This document shows positions 43,801 to 54,570 of a DNA stretch of 64,000 nucleotides, one piece after another. Source of the DNA: Symsagittifera roscoffensis (lineage: Eukaryota > Xenacoelomorpha > Acoela > Convolutidae); contig NC_087062.1 in the NCBI RefSeq assembly GCF_963678635.1, forward strand, positions 29,166,833-29,230,832, written 5' to 3'. The first letter of the stretch is position 1. Every line of letters starts with the position of its first letter. A program made the translations under genes and the position numbers. The notes beneath the pieces were generated by a model, which did not search any database, was not told the origin of the DNA, and was given only the letters and a program-made list of their open reading frames with translations.

Positions 43801-46800
43801 GTTCTCTCTTCCTCTTCATCTTCGCCATCCAATCCAGAAGCTGCAGTACCAGCGGCAGCAGTACCAGAAGCGGCAGTACCGGAGGCAGCGGTACCACTAG
43901 CTTGAGTTCCAGACTGTTGTGAGCCTTTGGTACCAGAAGCAGCCGTCTCTTTCACTGTTCCGTCAGCGTTGAGTGTAGGTTCCTGTGACCCTGTTGCACC
44001 GCTTTTACTTTTCCCCGTCTGCGCGCCAGAGCCAGTTACATTCGAACCAGTACCTGTTCCATCTTCCTGTTCATCTTTGCCATCCAATCCAGAAGCTGCA
44101 GTACCAGCGGCAGCAGTACCAGAAGCGGCAGTTCCGGAGGCAGCGGCACCACTAGCTTGAGTTCCAGACTGTTGTGAGCCTTTGGTACCAGAAGCCGCTG
44201 TTTCTTTCGCTGTTCCGTCAGCTTTGAGTGTAGGTCCCTGAGACCCTGTTGCACCACTTTTACTTTTTTCAGTCTGAGCACCAGAGCCAGTTACATTCGA
44301 ACCAGTACCTGTTTCATTTTCATCTTTGGCATCCAGGCCAGAAGCGTCAGTTCCAGTTGCGGCAGTACCAGTAGCCTGAGTTCCAGACTGCTGTGAGCCT
44401 TTGGTACCAGAAGCGGCTGTCTCTTTCACAGTTCCGTCAGCGTTTAAAGATTGCTTTCTGGTTTCAGGAAACGATTTTCCTTTGGAGCCGGTTTTGTTCG
44501 TCTCGGATGCATTTGAACTTTTCAAAGTCCCATCTTGATTTAGTGATTGCTTCGTCATTGCGTTGGAAGATTTTGCATCCGAGCCAGATGTCATTCCTGT
44601 GCCACTGGTTCCATATTTGCCTCTTGAATTGACCACAGATGCTGAAACACCGGAAGCGTGTGTTCCTGTCGCTTCAGTACTAAGATGTTTTTGGGTAGTT
44701 CCTTGCGTACCAGTTTCTCGTGCACCAGCTTCTTGGGCACCATTTTCCTGGGTACCACTTTCTTTTGTACCAACTCCTTGGGTACCACTTTCCTGGGTAC
44801 CAGTTCCTTGGGTACCAGTCCCTTGGATACCAGTTCCTTGTGTACCACTTCCTTGGGTATCACCTCCCTGGGTACCAGTTCCTTGGGTACCAGTCCTTTG
44901 TGTACCTATGGCTCCAGTTTGATCGCTTCCGTATTTTCCTCGAGAATTGACGACGGATGCTGATACCCCAGAAGCATCAGTTCCTGATACTTTTGTTCCG
45001 AGTGTTCCTTTATTTTCTGGCCCTTGGATACTCGTTTCTTTAGTGCCTGTTCCTTGGGTACCAGATCCTTGGGTACCAGTTCCTTGAGTATCAGTTCCCT
45101 GAGTACCAGTTCTTTGGGTACCAGTGCCCTGGGTGCCAGTTTCCTGGGTACTAGTTTCCTGGGTACCAGTTTCCTGTGTACCAGTTCCTTTAGTACCAGT
45201 GCCTTGGATACCAGTTCCCTGAGTACCAGTTCCTTGGGTACCAGTTCCTTGAGTACCTGTAGCTCCAGTTTGATCGCTTCCATACTTTCCACGAGAATTG
45301 ACCACGGATACTGATACCCCAGAAGCGTCGGTTCCTGTCACTTCCGTTTTGAGTGTTCCTTTGTTATCCGAGCCTTGAATACCCATTCCTTGGGTGCCAG
45401 TGTTTTGGGTGCCTCGGTTACCAGTGCCTCGGTTACCACTGCCTTGGGTGCCACTCCCCTGTGTACCATTTGCTTGGGTACCAGTTCCTTGTGTACCAGT
45501 TCCTTGGGTACCAGTTCCTTGGGTACCAGTTCCTTGGGTACCAGTTCCTTGGGTGCCTGTGGCTCCAGTTTGATCGCTTCCATACTTTCCACGAGAATTG
45601 ACCACGGATGCTGATACATCTGTTCCCATCGTTTTCTGAGTTCCAGTGAATGTAGATCCTTGCACACCGCTCGCAGCTTTGATCGGTGTGGTCTGAGAGC
45701 GACTGTTTGATCGAGGTAGCTTAGATGACTTCTTACTCGCGCCTGAAGCATTTGACTTCGAGCCAGATACTTGAGACTCTGTTTCGCCTTGTGACGTCAA
45801 GTCTCGGGTCCCAGAAGCACCGATATTCGTGCCTGCTCCCGTTCCGGCTCCAGTTGCTTGGTTTGTCGAATCGATCGTGGGGTCATACGTGCGAGTTTCT
45901 GGTGCTCCTTTTGAGAATCCAACTTTGCTTTTTGTGGCAGCTCCGGAACGTCCTTTGGACTTGGTTCGTTTCCTTCGTTTTGACTTTGTTTTGCTTGTCT
46001 TCGAAGCTTGTGAGTTAACAGATAATTCATCTTCACTTGCACTCATTTCGGACAAACTTTCATCCGCGCCAGACAAGTTCGATCCTTCACCCGAAATGAT
46101 TTCGAACTCTTCGTTTGTTTTCTTTGATTTCCCAGTCGGAGACTTTGACCCTGTTTTTGCTTTCGAGCCGGAGAGCTTTGAACCACTTCTGGAACTGGAT
46201 TTGCTTCTTGACTTGTTAGTGGATCCTGACTCGTCCATGGATCCTTCGCCAGATAGCATTCCAGTGGTTCCAGTCGGACCGGTTTCCCCCGTTTTCTTTT
46301 TCGATCCTGTGCTTTTAGTTCTTTTTACTTTCTTTTTCGTACCTCCTTTTGAAACTGCTAGAGACTCGTCCACCGATATTTTGGGAGGATCGACTGTGCT
46401 GCCATTGCCATATCGTGTCTTTGTTTTCTTACTTTTACCGGTGCTTTTGCCAACAGAAGCTGGCTCAGCGCCCTCGACCTCCTCGAAATCACTCGTGTCA
46501 TTTTGGGATCCACCGGCTGTGTTTGACGGCCCACCTGATGCAGCATCTTGAGGCCCAGTTCCTGCACCTGATGGCGCGCCTGTACCTTCAGTGGCTCCAG
46601 TTCCGGTAGCTTCAGCAGCTCCGGTTCCACTACCCGATGGTGCCCGTGTTTCTGTACCTGGAGGCTCCCCGCTCTCTCCTTGAGATTGAGATAATTCATC
46701 GTCTTCGTCTTCGTCGTCAATTGGTGCAGTCTTCTGCATTGTTTTCCCCTTCCTTTTACCGGATTTGGGAATGGACCCCTCCGATGATTCCTCGGCTCCA

Positions 46801-48660
46801 GTGCCTCCTTTCTTTTTTGAGCCACCTTTTGTTGTGTCTGTTAATTACAATACCCAAAGCAACAAATCGCTTAAATACAGCAAAGGTTCAGATAGCTTAA
46901 AGGTTATTGACTCAAACCATGGTTTAAAATTTCTAGTTTGTGAACAAAAATAATTTTACTTTTGAGGTTACTAAAAAGTACCTTTTAAAAGCGTTAGTCT
47001 CGATATATTTTGAACATTTTTGAGAGTTTCCTGGAAATTAATACAATCACCGACAAAAGTAGACAACTTAGACAATTCCTGTGCTCAGAAGGTTCAGAGC
47101 AAAAATATTTGCAATCAAGGTTTGAGGTTAGACAGTTGTTCTGCTAAATAGATATGCCCGCTTGAGTGTTAGAAAAAGAATTTGTTATGCTTACCTTTTG
47201 ATTTGGTCTTCTTCTTGGATTTGGGGGCAAAGGGGTCCTTCACTTCCACCTGGCTCGTCTAAAATAGAAAACTATGTAAAATTGAGGTACAAGTTTCGAG
47301 GTGTGAAAAAAGGCTTTTTTCAAGTCCCCTATTTAAATTTTATTGAATTTTCATTGTCGAAAGCCCAAAGTTACAAAAAACGTTGATGTTCTAAATTGTA
47401 ACAAAATTATGTCAGCATGAACAAACGAAGAAAGTATTTACAATCTTTGTAGTTGTATCATAGTTTTACGAATGTGGGGACTGGAAAAGAGCCGAAAGTT
47501 ATATTGATGATCAAAAGGAAAAATGAACGAGAGATTTTTCAGTGTAAATGCGATTGATCTTGAATAGTGCGATGAGCAAACAAAAAACAGCTCAAAAAGT
47601 AGACCAGAAACCATATTTGCAGCAAAATTTTGCTATAAAAAATAGATATGATCATATTTTGAGTTTTATCCTCGACGTGATTCAATAGGTGATAATGGAA
47701 GATTAAAAATATAAATAAATAACTCAGATTAATTTTGATTGACTACCTGTTTCTCGATTTTGTCCCCGTGGTATTCCCCACCGGTGCTGCCGGGTGTCTT
47801 GGGCGGCTCCGTGTCCAGATCAGTCTGACTGGCCCCTCCAAACGCATCTGGCACTTCGGAGCTAGCTAGAGGGAAATTTCTACATGATTATGGGAAGTTT
47901 GAATCTTTTTTTTTGCAAACATTTCTTTTACGATAATTTGAAGAAAATTATTATGCAAATAATAGGATGGCGTACAGTCAAACAGCAAATGTCATACAGT
48001 TAAAAATTAAAAAGTTTTGTAAAGAACCTAAGAACTGCTAAGCGAAAGCACTGATTTTTCTTTTTAAAAATTCTTTCTTTAAAAAATGCTTTGCATCAAA
48101 TTTAAGGCAGCTTAAAGTAGTATACTATGAAGTAGCTTACTTTTTTGCTCAATTTTTAGGAAAACTTTGCAGTATTTTTCGAAAGACAACTTCAGTTTTC
48201 TTTAGAAATTGAAGAATTTCACATCGCATCAAGAGAAAGTCACCGAAAAGAATACAAACAATTGATCCAATAGAACTAATTTTTTTCCACTCTTCCCTTT
48301 CCCACAACTCAAATTTTTTAAAAAAGTTGATTTAAAAGTTATTGTCGCTAAACGCGTGACGTTATGGTACAAAGCGTGAAGAAAAAAGCTATTCACAATA
48401 GTTAGCCTGTTCACCACGCCAAGTTTTATTAGATCATGACAATGTTAAAATGTTGTTTCTAAATAGGAAAAAAGATAAACCCTAAAGGGCATAAGCCCTT
48501 CAGAAGCAGTAATAGATGAAGAATTCCTCTTACCGTCAGAGTCTGCCTCTCCGAATGTGTTGAGAGACTGTTCCCCCTGCTGCTCCCCTGCTCCTTCTCC
48601 CTCCCCCTCTTCCTCCGAACTGGATGACTCATCCTTGCCCTTAGTCTTCTTTCCTGACAT
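34825..48660 (-). CDS. Giant disordered repeat protein with kinesin-light-chain-like coiled coil (about 3,323 aa, seven exons)
   Basis: Exons (minus strand): 48660-48534, 47865-47747, 47258-47195, 46837-37659, 37414-37203, 36844-36775, 35025-34825. All introns are GT-AG and phases join without a stop. It starts MSGKKTKGKDESSSSEEEGE; there is no signal peptide or membrane segment, so it is probably cytosolic. Exon 4 alone is 9,179 bp and encodes Ser/Gly/Thr/Ala-rich repeats (see repeat entries). From about residue 3171 the sequence aligns without gaps to the kinesin light chain N-terminal heptad region: LNFDEQMKSTKGCMHSLEQL, then GLADAQFMI, then LESERRLLQEQVKRLVQENQ and YLRKEA. By my alignment about 21 of 46 residues match vertebrate KLC in the second block. 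KLC uses this coil to bind kinesin heavy chain. The TPR cargo domain that should follow is not seen. The frame stops at TAA 34825; a GC or GT donor near 34890-34898 could instead extend it into 34314-33379. Confidence 0.8.
35189..36232. repeat. Duplicated segments in intron 6 of the giant gene
   Basis: ACATTGACTGGGTTTATTTT occurs at about 35192 and 35697; GAGGCCGGACTTGGTTATTT occurs at 35640 and 36180. The intron between exons 6 and 7 therefore holds diverged direct repeats at offsets of about 505 and 540 bp. No coding content recognised. Confidence 0.65.
38640..39020 (-). repeat. Three coding repeats headed by HASVVNSRGxYGP, C-terminal side of the array
   Basis: Three units of about 145 bp, each with TSHASVVNSRG, then YGP, an acidic Ser stretch and a GTLGT-type stretch. 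The head motif SVVNSRGxYG is the same as in the GTGTQ blocks on the other side of the 85-residue array, so the motif occurs seven times in the protein, four before and three after the array. Confidence 0.85.
39325..44450 (-). repeat. Coding tandem array: about 20 units of 255 bp (85 aa)
   Basis: Inside the 9.2 kb exon. Each unit reads about: TLNADGTVKETAASGTKGSQ, QSGTQASGTAASGTAASG, TAAAGTAASGLDGEDEEEDG, TGTGSNVTGSGAQTGKSKSG, ATGSQEP. The period is exactly 255 bp over most of the array; end units are more diverged. A three-unit block (about 41110-41874) is repeated next to itself (41875-42639) with almost no change, so expansion is recent. The units keep the reading frame throughout. They are Gly/Ala/Ser/Thr-rich with one acidic patch (GEDEEED) and one basic patch (KSKS) per unit. 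Confidence 0.95.
44640..45640 (-). repeat. Coding minisatellite: 15-bp GTGTQ repeats in three larger blocks headed by SVVNSRGKYG
   Basis: On the minus strand the pentapeptide GTGTQ (15 bp) is repeated in three runs, each introduced by SVVNSRGKYGSDQTGA. Block length is about 300-370 bp. Runs contain variants such as ETGTQ, ESGTQ and NGTQ. It lies N-terminal to the 85-residue array in the same exon. Confidence 0.9.
47312..47493. mobile_element. MITE of the GGCTCTTTTCC family in an intron of the giant gene, eroded
   Basis: The right end GGGGACTGGAAAAGAGCC matches the inverted end of the element at 55277-55480. The left end is degraded (GGCTTTTTTCAAGTCCCC). No matching target duplication remains. 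It lies between exons 2 and 3. Confidence 0.5.
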
Positions 48661-48739
48661 TCAACTCTGCTCAGGGTCGCCTAGGCAAGCGAAAAATTCA
48701 AACTTAGGATTGGCGTTTTTTAATTTCCCCCCGGTACCT

Positions 48740-49400
48740 AGTGGATCTTTTATAAAAGATCTGAAATCCTTTATTTCTATTATAAGTTGGTTCTCAGATC
48801 TGATATTCGTTATTTCAGATCTTTGATAAGAACTTAACGAAATTTTAATTTGGATTTCAAATAGAAATTTTCAGATCTTAAATACCAATGAAAAACAAAA
48901 TTTCAGATCTGAAAACAAATCTGAGCAACCCTTTCCGCAATTATAATGTACGCATTAGAGCAAGTAACTAATTTTAATTTTTTGCTGTTTTTTCGCGTTT
49001 AATTAGCAATGAAAAAAACTTAACAAATAACAACACGTATTCTTTTTTGAACTTGTTCAACTGTTTTAAAAACTCAAATAAAAATTTATCAAAATTTTGA
49101 TTTTCAAGCGCTTCTCATGCATTTTCTATGTCTATCTCATTTTTGGGAAAAATACTATAGCAATCTCCGATTAGAGATTTCGCTAAGTATCTGCCAGTAG
49201 CTATAATGTACATAACTACCAAAAATAGGAAAAAATGTGTCAGAAACATTGATATCTTCAGATCTGAAAAAAAACCAGGAAAAACAAAATTTCAGGCTTA
49301 AAATTGGATCTGAAAGAAACCATTCATAAGGTATCCAAGCGTTATTTTAATAGTTTATAACTCTTTTCATATCTGAAAATTAGATCTGAAAAAAAAAGAA
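48740..49400. repeat. Cluster of TTTCAGATCTGAAA palindromes
   Basis: The palindrome or its half sites (AGATCTGAAA, TTTCAGATCT) recur about nine times in 660 bp just upstream of the giant gene. The surrounding sequence is AT-rich and non-coding. A comparable set of small palindromes is inside the insertion at 52229-52757. Probably parts of a non-autonomous transposon. Confidence 0.55.
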
Positions 49401-49499
49401 TTTTAGAACCGAATTAGAAAAATAAATAGGTCCGCGCTGTTTCGACTTGCAAAAACTTTGCTGTTTCGATTTTGATGAAAGTGAGAAATACACATGATT

Positions 49500-49818
49500 G
49501 GGCTGGTTTTTTTATTCAAACCAATTCACAAAACTCTTTATTCCCTCATGGGATTGATCCCTTGCTCTGCCAGTGCAATAACCTGCAACCAGCCTGAATA
49601 AAATGCAAGGGTTATACTTTACACAATGCCAATTATCCGTTACAACAAAATCGTTCATGTTTGAATTGAGGTAGCTAATTGGATTTATTAATTCCATACA
49701 TGACTCAAATTTAAGCCTAAAGTTCAAATTTTGGCCCATATTTAATTTACAAAAATTATTCGAGACCAACTAAAGGGCAGTCAGAACGTTCGTCATTTTG
49801 CTCTGATACGAGCAGTCT
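49500..49818 (+). mobile_element. Element with Helentron-like 3' end, diverged
   Basis: It ends GGGCAGTCAGAACGTTCGTC then CTCTGATACGAGCAGTCTT, matching the 3' terminus of the ~500 bp tandem elements. The body shows no similarity to them that I can see, so it is a different subfamily sharing the terminus. Similar ends occur near 56180, 60890 and 62630. Confidence 0.5.
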
Positions 49819-52151
49819 TCTAAGTTCGTGATTTTTTCTTAGTAAGTGAGGACACAATATGTTGAAAATAATTAACTATTTCACCATGCAAAACTTGAAT
49901 ACATTATGACAACGTTTAAATAGTTTTCCAAACTTGAGAATCAATTGTGGGGGTTTGAGATTTGATTCTTGTTCTCTACATATGACACAAGGGGGTGGGA
50001 TTTGTTAAAAGGTACATTTTTTGCAAATAATTATCGTAGAATTAGTATTTTTGTAGGTGAGGAAATCGCTAGGTACCATTTGCGGAAAGAAAATAACTTT
50101 TTTATTGTAAAGACTCATAATTTTTTAATTATACCAACTGAGAGAAAAATTGAGGTGTTAAATCTTTTAGGATGTGCGGAAACAATTATTTGTCAAAATT
50201 CATCAGTACATGAAAAATTTTACCCTTTCGAAAATCATTACATACTTTGAAACTATACAAAAACACAGCTTTTTCAAAAAATTATACAGAATAGTGAAAA
50301 AAATGCAAAGCTTGATTTTTATTTTCAAACGAAAATTTCAAAGCAATTTACAAGCAGATCACAAGAAATTAAATACTACAAATTGTTTCAAAACGTGTAA
50401 AAATTTTTTATACCAAAAAATGTTTTTGAAACGTTCCGAATCAACTATATAGTTACTTTTTCGGTTGTGCAAAAGCACACAATGTTCGTTTTTATTTCAT
50501 ACTAGGAAATTTAAAGGATCATCAAACCTTTTAAATTGGAACTTTGCATTGTTAAGCGTACGTACTGAAAAATGTTTAGAAATATTTATTTGCTGTTTTG
50601 TTTTGAGGCACTTAACTTTTCCTGAAGGGTCCTGTCTTGCACAAAAACATCCTTAAATTGCAGATTTTTCAAAGTGATTTTGTTTGCATTGCCATACGTC
50701 ACAATTAATACTGTGTGGAGGACTGATAGTATTAGCTGAAAGTTGAGTTTTTGGTCAATCATTAAACCTAAAAATTAACTTACGGTTTTTGTTAAAATAG
50801 TAGTTCCTTATCACTTGTCAAAAATTAAAATTGTATATTGTATCGCATTATGTCACCCTAAACTAAGTATTTTAAATAAGGTGAATAGATTTGTTTTCCA
50901 TACTTTAAGTCGTAAAACTATGGCTCAGTGTTAACAACACGTGAGACAACTATAAAAATACAAAAAATGTTTAAGTGGAATGAGCCAAAAACTTTTTTGC
51001 AATAAATTTTATCAGGCGCTCTTAGAATTTTCTCAAAAATTTTACAGAATAAAGGAAGGAGAGAATTTGGTTTATAACTGATTTGCACATAAAAATTGCG
51101 GCATTTGTTCAGGGGAACCAACATACGAATTTTCTGAATTTTTGGAAAACAAGTTTCGTTCACATTTTCAATGAAAATGATACTTAATTGTAATCAAAAA
51201 GACAAGATTTATAATCTAAACACGACAAGGTGAAAATCGTTTTTAATCGTTGCTTTTATTGTTTATTATTTTATCAAATAAATATCGAACAGAAAAATGA
51301 AAAAAAACTTTGACTCTAAAATAAATTGTTTTTCTGAAGTCGCTAGGATTTTCAAAACTGTTCAGCAAAAATTGCACCAATTGAGAGTTAAAAAATCATC
51401 TGGATCCTCATTTTTGTTTGCCGTTATCACAAATGTTTTTATTTTATTTTCACAGAAACAAAAAAAATATTTAAGGGAATCAAATAATTACTTATATTTG
51501 TTTTTTAGACAAGAAATTAGCGTAGTGACGATTTGTCTGAAATTATGTCTGCTTTTTTGAAATTTTTTCCTCATTGTATTTATCGAAGCGTCCGCTTTCA
51601 AAACTTGATTCTTGCTGATAAGTTTTCTCTCAGTAGTTCAACTAAGTTTTATTTTATAATCAATTCAAAGTTGATCCAGGTTTCTTAGTTTTGATTGAGT
51701 GAGTAAATAAAATTCAAATACTCTTTTTACTCTTGTTTAAAGAAAATTGAGCTTTTTCTGCAATAAACGATAAAACATAATTAAGTCCTTCAGGACTAGT
51801 TTGTTTTGGCCCCAATTGAAATTTTTATATTTGCTTTGTCTTTCAGCGCAACCCAATTTTGCTGCATATTTTCAATATTCTAATTTATATATCAGGTTGA
51901 TTCTAAGTTTAGCAGAAAAAACACCATATATTTTACATTTTTGACAAGCTGTATACTATGATCAAGGTGATGTCAAAGCAGAATACGCTAAAGTAATTCT
52001 CTCTATTGATTGAAGCTGTTCTGTTGATGACGTTTTCTAGAAACATCAAAATCAAAATCAAAACTTTGATTTGATCAGTAACATCCTGTTTCTGTTAAAA
52101 CTTAAAATTATCTATAGTCAGATAACCACATTAGATATGCTTACTGTTCAA
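49819..52151. other. No gene recognised
   Basis: Short frames only, none with recognisable domains. AT-rich, no clear repeat structure. Confidence 0.5.
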
Positions 52152-52228
52152 ATCTAAACTAATGTTGAACAAATGTGCCAGGTAAGTTTCTCGAGTACAG
52201 GAATCATTAGAGACTCCTTACAACTCCC

Positions 52229-52757
52229 GTACTGAGAAAATTCTTTATTTCTGACCTGAAATACTTTGTATCTAATCTAATTTCTGATCAGAATTTTTTT
52301 TTGAAATGTTTAAATAAAGCATGGATTTTCTTTATATACTTTATTTCTTATCCTAATTCTGATCAGAAATCAGCTAAATCTAGGCTATTTCTAGCTAGAA
52401 AAAATCTACTGGTGGGGCTCAAACACGCGACCTTCTGATTCCTGCACACTTGCTCTATCCACTAATCTGCATCCCTTGATCGTCATCCCAAGTTTTAGGA
52501 GAATAACAATGTTATAACAAGTGTAAGTTTGCATTGTATTCGCTACTGCTATTGTGTATACTATTGTGTATTCGCTCGAAGCATGTTTATTTCGTTGCGG
52601 TTGAGCAGTTAACTGATTTCTGGTTATTTCTTTCTAGAAACTGTTTGTTTCTAAACCAGAAAATAAATAGATCACTTCTGCACGGAAAATACGAGAAAAC
52701 TAGGCTAGATAATCTACATAAAATTTCTATCTAGAAAAACAGCTTCCGTTCGGTACG
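52229..52757 (-). mobile_element. Insertion with terminal inverted repeats and an internal tRNA-like promoter
   Basis: Defined by comparison with the empty site in unit B (ACAACTCCCACTTT). Ends read CCCGTACTGA and TCGGTACGGG, a 10-bp inverted repeat with one mismatch, flanked by CT on both sides; a CTCCC duplication is an alternative reading. Inside are palindromes such as TTTCTGATCAGAAA and TTTCTAGCTAGAAA, and a minus-strand tRNA-like block at 52411-52475. It may be a SINE nested in a MITE or one composite element. Confidence 0.65.
52411..52475 (-). ncRNA. tRNA-derived SINE head (A-box and B-box like)
   Basis: Read on the minus strand it starts GGGATGCAGATTAGTGGATA (A-box-like) and ends GGTCGCGTGTTTGAGCCCCA (B-box-like), with AGAGCAAG and AATCAGAA between. 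The layout is that of a tRNA-derived pol III promoter, with too many mismatches in the stems to be called a working tRNA gene. Confidence 0.6.
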
Positions 52758-53273
52758 GGCTCCCATTTTACCAACCTTTGGGTTTCAATGTTGTAAAAAC
52801 TGTTTTTTAGTTGTCAAATTCTAAAAACTGTCCATCAGAACATTTATTTTGAACATTATTGATTTTTTTACGTTATAAAAAAAGTGCTAATTTAACTTCG
52901 AGCCATAATAGCACGCTAAATCATTTTGAAACTAGGAGAAAAATTTGAGATTGAAACGTACAAGAAAACTGGTATGAGTATTTACATACGCGATCAGTAA
53001 CCATACCTTCAACAATTACTGCGAATTTTAGTAAAAATTTAGATAAAAATTGCAAAAAGCTTAAAACAGTTAGATTTGCTGGTTGCTATGCCAGTAAGGT
53101 ATAATGAACAAACTACCACATTCATGAATAAAATACAGAAAAAAAGTTTTTAATTTTTTTCTTCTAATTAGTGTCGTTTTGCTCGCGCGGCGTGGTGAGA
53201 AAACTAAAGAAACGCGTAGAAAATGAGATGCTTAGTCATAGTTTTTGACAGTTGTTTTGAAAAAAGAAATCAG

Positions 53274-53473
53274 GGCTCTTTTTCTTTTTCTCCCACCTGC
53301 AACTTTTTATTAAAAAACCTTCTGTTGAAATTGTCGGATCGTTAAAAAAATTGACATGCGGACTGACTAGGTTGTGCCAAGCATACTTGATCTCCATGAT
53401 TAACCTTGTAAAACCACTCGTTACACCATAAAATTGATGGTTGTGTGAGGTGGGGGGGGGAAGAAAAAGAGCC
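53274..53473. mobile_element. hAT-like MITE (copy in unit A), 200 bp
   Basis: Ends GGCTCTTTTTCTTTTTCTCC and AAGAAAAAGAGCC form terminal inverted repeats. Flanks are GAAATCAG and GAATTAAG, an eroded 8-bp target duplication. The interior has the conserved ACCACTCGTTACACCATAAA block shared by the family. No coding content. Confidence 0.75.
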
Positions 53474-54371
53474 GAATTAAGTAACAAAAAAAAAGAAAAA
53501 AATGATCACCAAAAAGTTTTTATAACTTTTTGTAATGTTGTTCACAAAAATTTTTGATATTTTTCAGAGCACTTTAATGGTCAATTAAGCTCAAAAGAAA
53601 AATTCCAAAACTGTTTGTGTTCCTTTTTTTAAGCTGATTGCCTTTACTTCAAAATCTTCTTTTTCGTAGTTGTTTCAGTATAATTGTGGCTAAACATGTG
53701 ATCAAATCTGTTGTTAGTCTGCTGGCGATGCTATGTTTTATTTTATTATAGCAATGCTTAAAAGCTGTTTTTCAAATCGAGGTTTTAATCTAAACAAACG
53801 TTGAACATATGTGTCAGTTAAGTTTCTTGAGTACAGGAATCATTAGAGACTCCTTACAACTCCCACTTTAATAACCTTTGGGTTTCAATGTTGTAAAAAC
53901 TATTTTTAAGTTGTCAAATTCTGAAAACTGTCCATCAGAACATTTATTTTGAATAATATTGATTTTTTTACGTTATAAAAAGTGCTAACTTAACTTCGAG
54001 CCATCATAGCACACTAAATCATTTTGAAACTAGGAGAAAAGTTTGAGATTGAAACGTTCAAGAACACTGGTATGAGTATTTACATACGCGATCAGTAAAC
54101 ATACCTTCAACAATTACTGCGAATTTTAGTAAAAAATTAGATAAAAATTACAAAAAGCTCAAAACAGTTAGAGTTGCTGGTTACTATGCCAGTAACATAT
54201 AATGAACAAACTATCCCATTCTTGGATAAATTACAGAAAAAAGGTTTTTCATTTTTCTTCTTCAAATTAGTGTCGGTTTGCTCGCGCGGCGTGGCGAGGA
54301 AACTATAAAAACGCGTAGAAAATGAGATGCTTAGTCATAGTTTTCGGAAGTTGTTTTAAAAAAGAAACCAG

Positions 54372-54570
54372 GGCTCTTTTTCCTTTTCCCCCACCTGCAA
54401 TTTTTTACTGAAAAAGCTTCTGTTAAAATTGTCCGATCGTTATAAAAATTGACATGCGGAATGATTAGATTGTGCCAAGCGTACTTAGTCTCCATAATTA
54501 ACCTTGTAAAACTACTCGTTACACCATAAAATTGATGGTTGTGTGAGGTGGGGGGAAAAGAAAAAGAGCC
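54372..54570. mobile_element. hAT-like MITE (copy in unit B), 199 bp
   Basis: Same family as 53274-53473 and at the same place in the duplicated unit. Flanks are GAAACCAG and GAAATCAG, 7 of 8 identical. It inserted before the 1.1 kb duplication. Confidence 0.78.

Noticed and set aside
39325-44450. Regular repeats considered as a CRISPR array or satellite
   Set aside because: The 255-bp units are coding, in frame and within an exon of an animal gene; no repeat-spacer structure.
39100-45800. Many plus-strand frames of 60-145 codons opposite the giant exon
   Set aside because: They recur with the 255-bp or 15-bp period and are antisense by-products of in-frame repeats; Pro/Val/Ala/Ser-rich translations show no independent conservation.
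52411-52475. Functional tRNA gene
   Set aside because: Box-like sequences are present but stems do not pair well enough and it lies inside an insertion; a SINE-type promoter is more likely.
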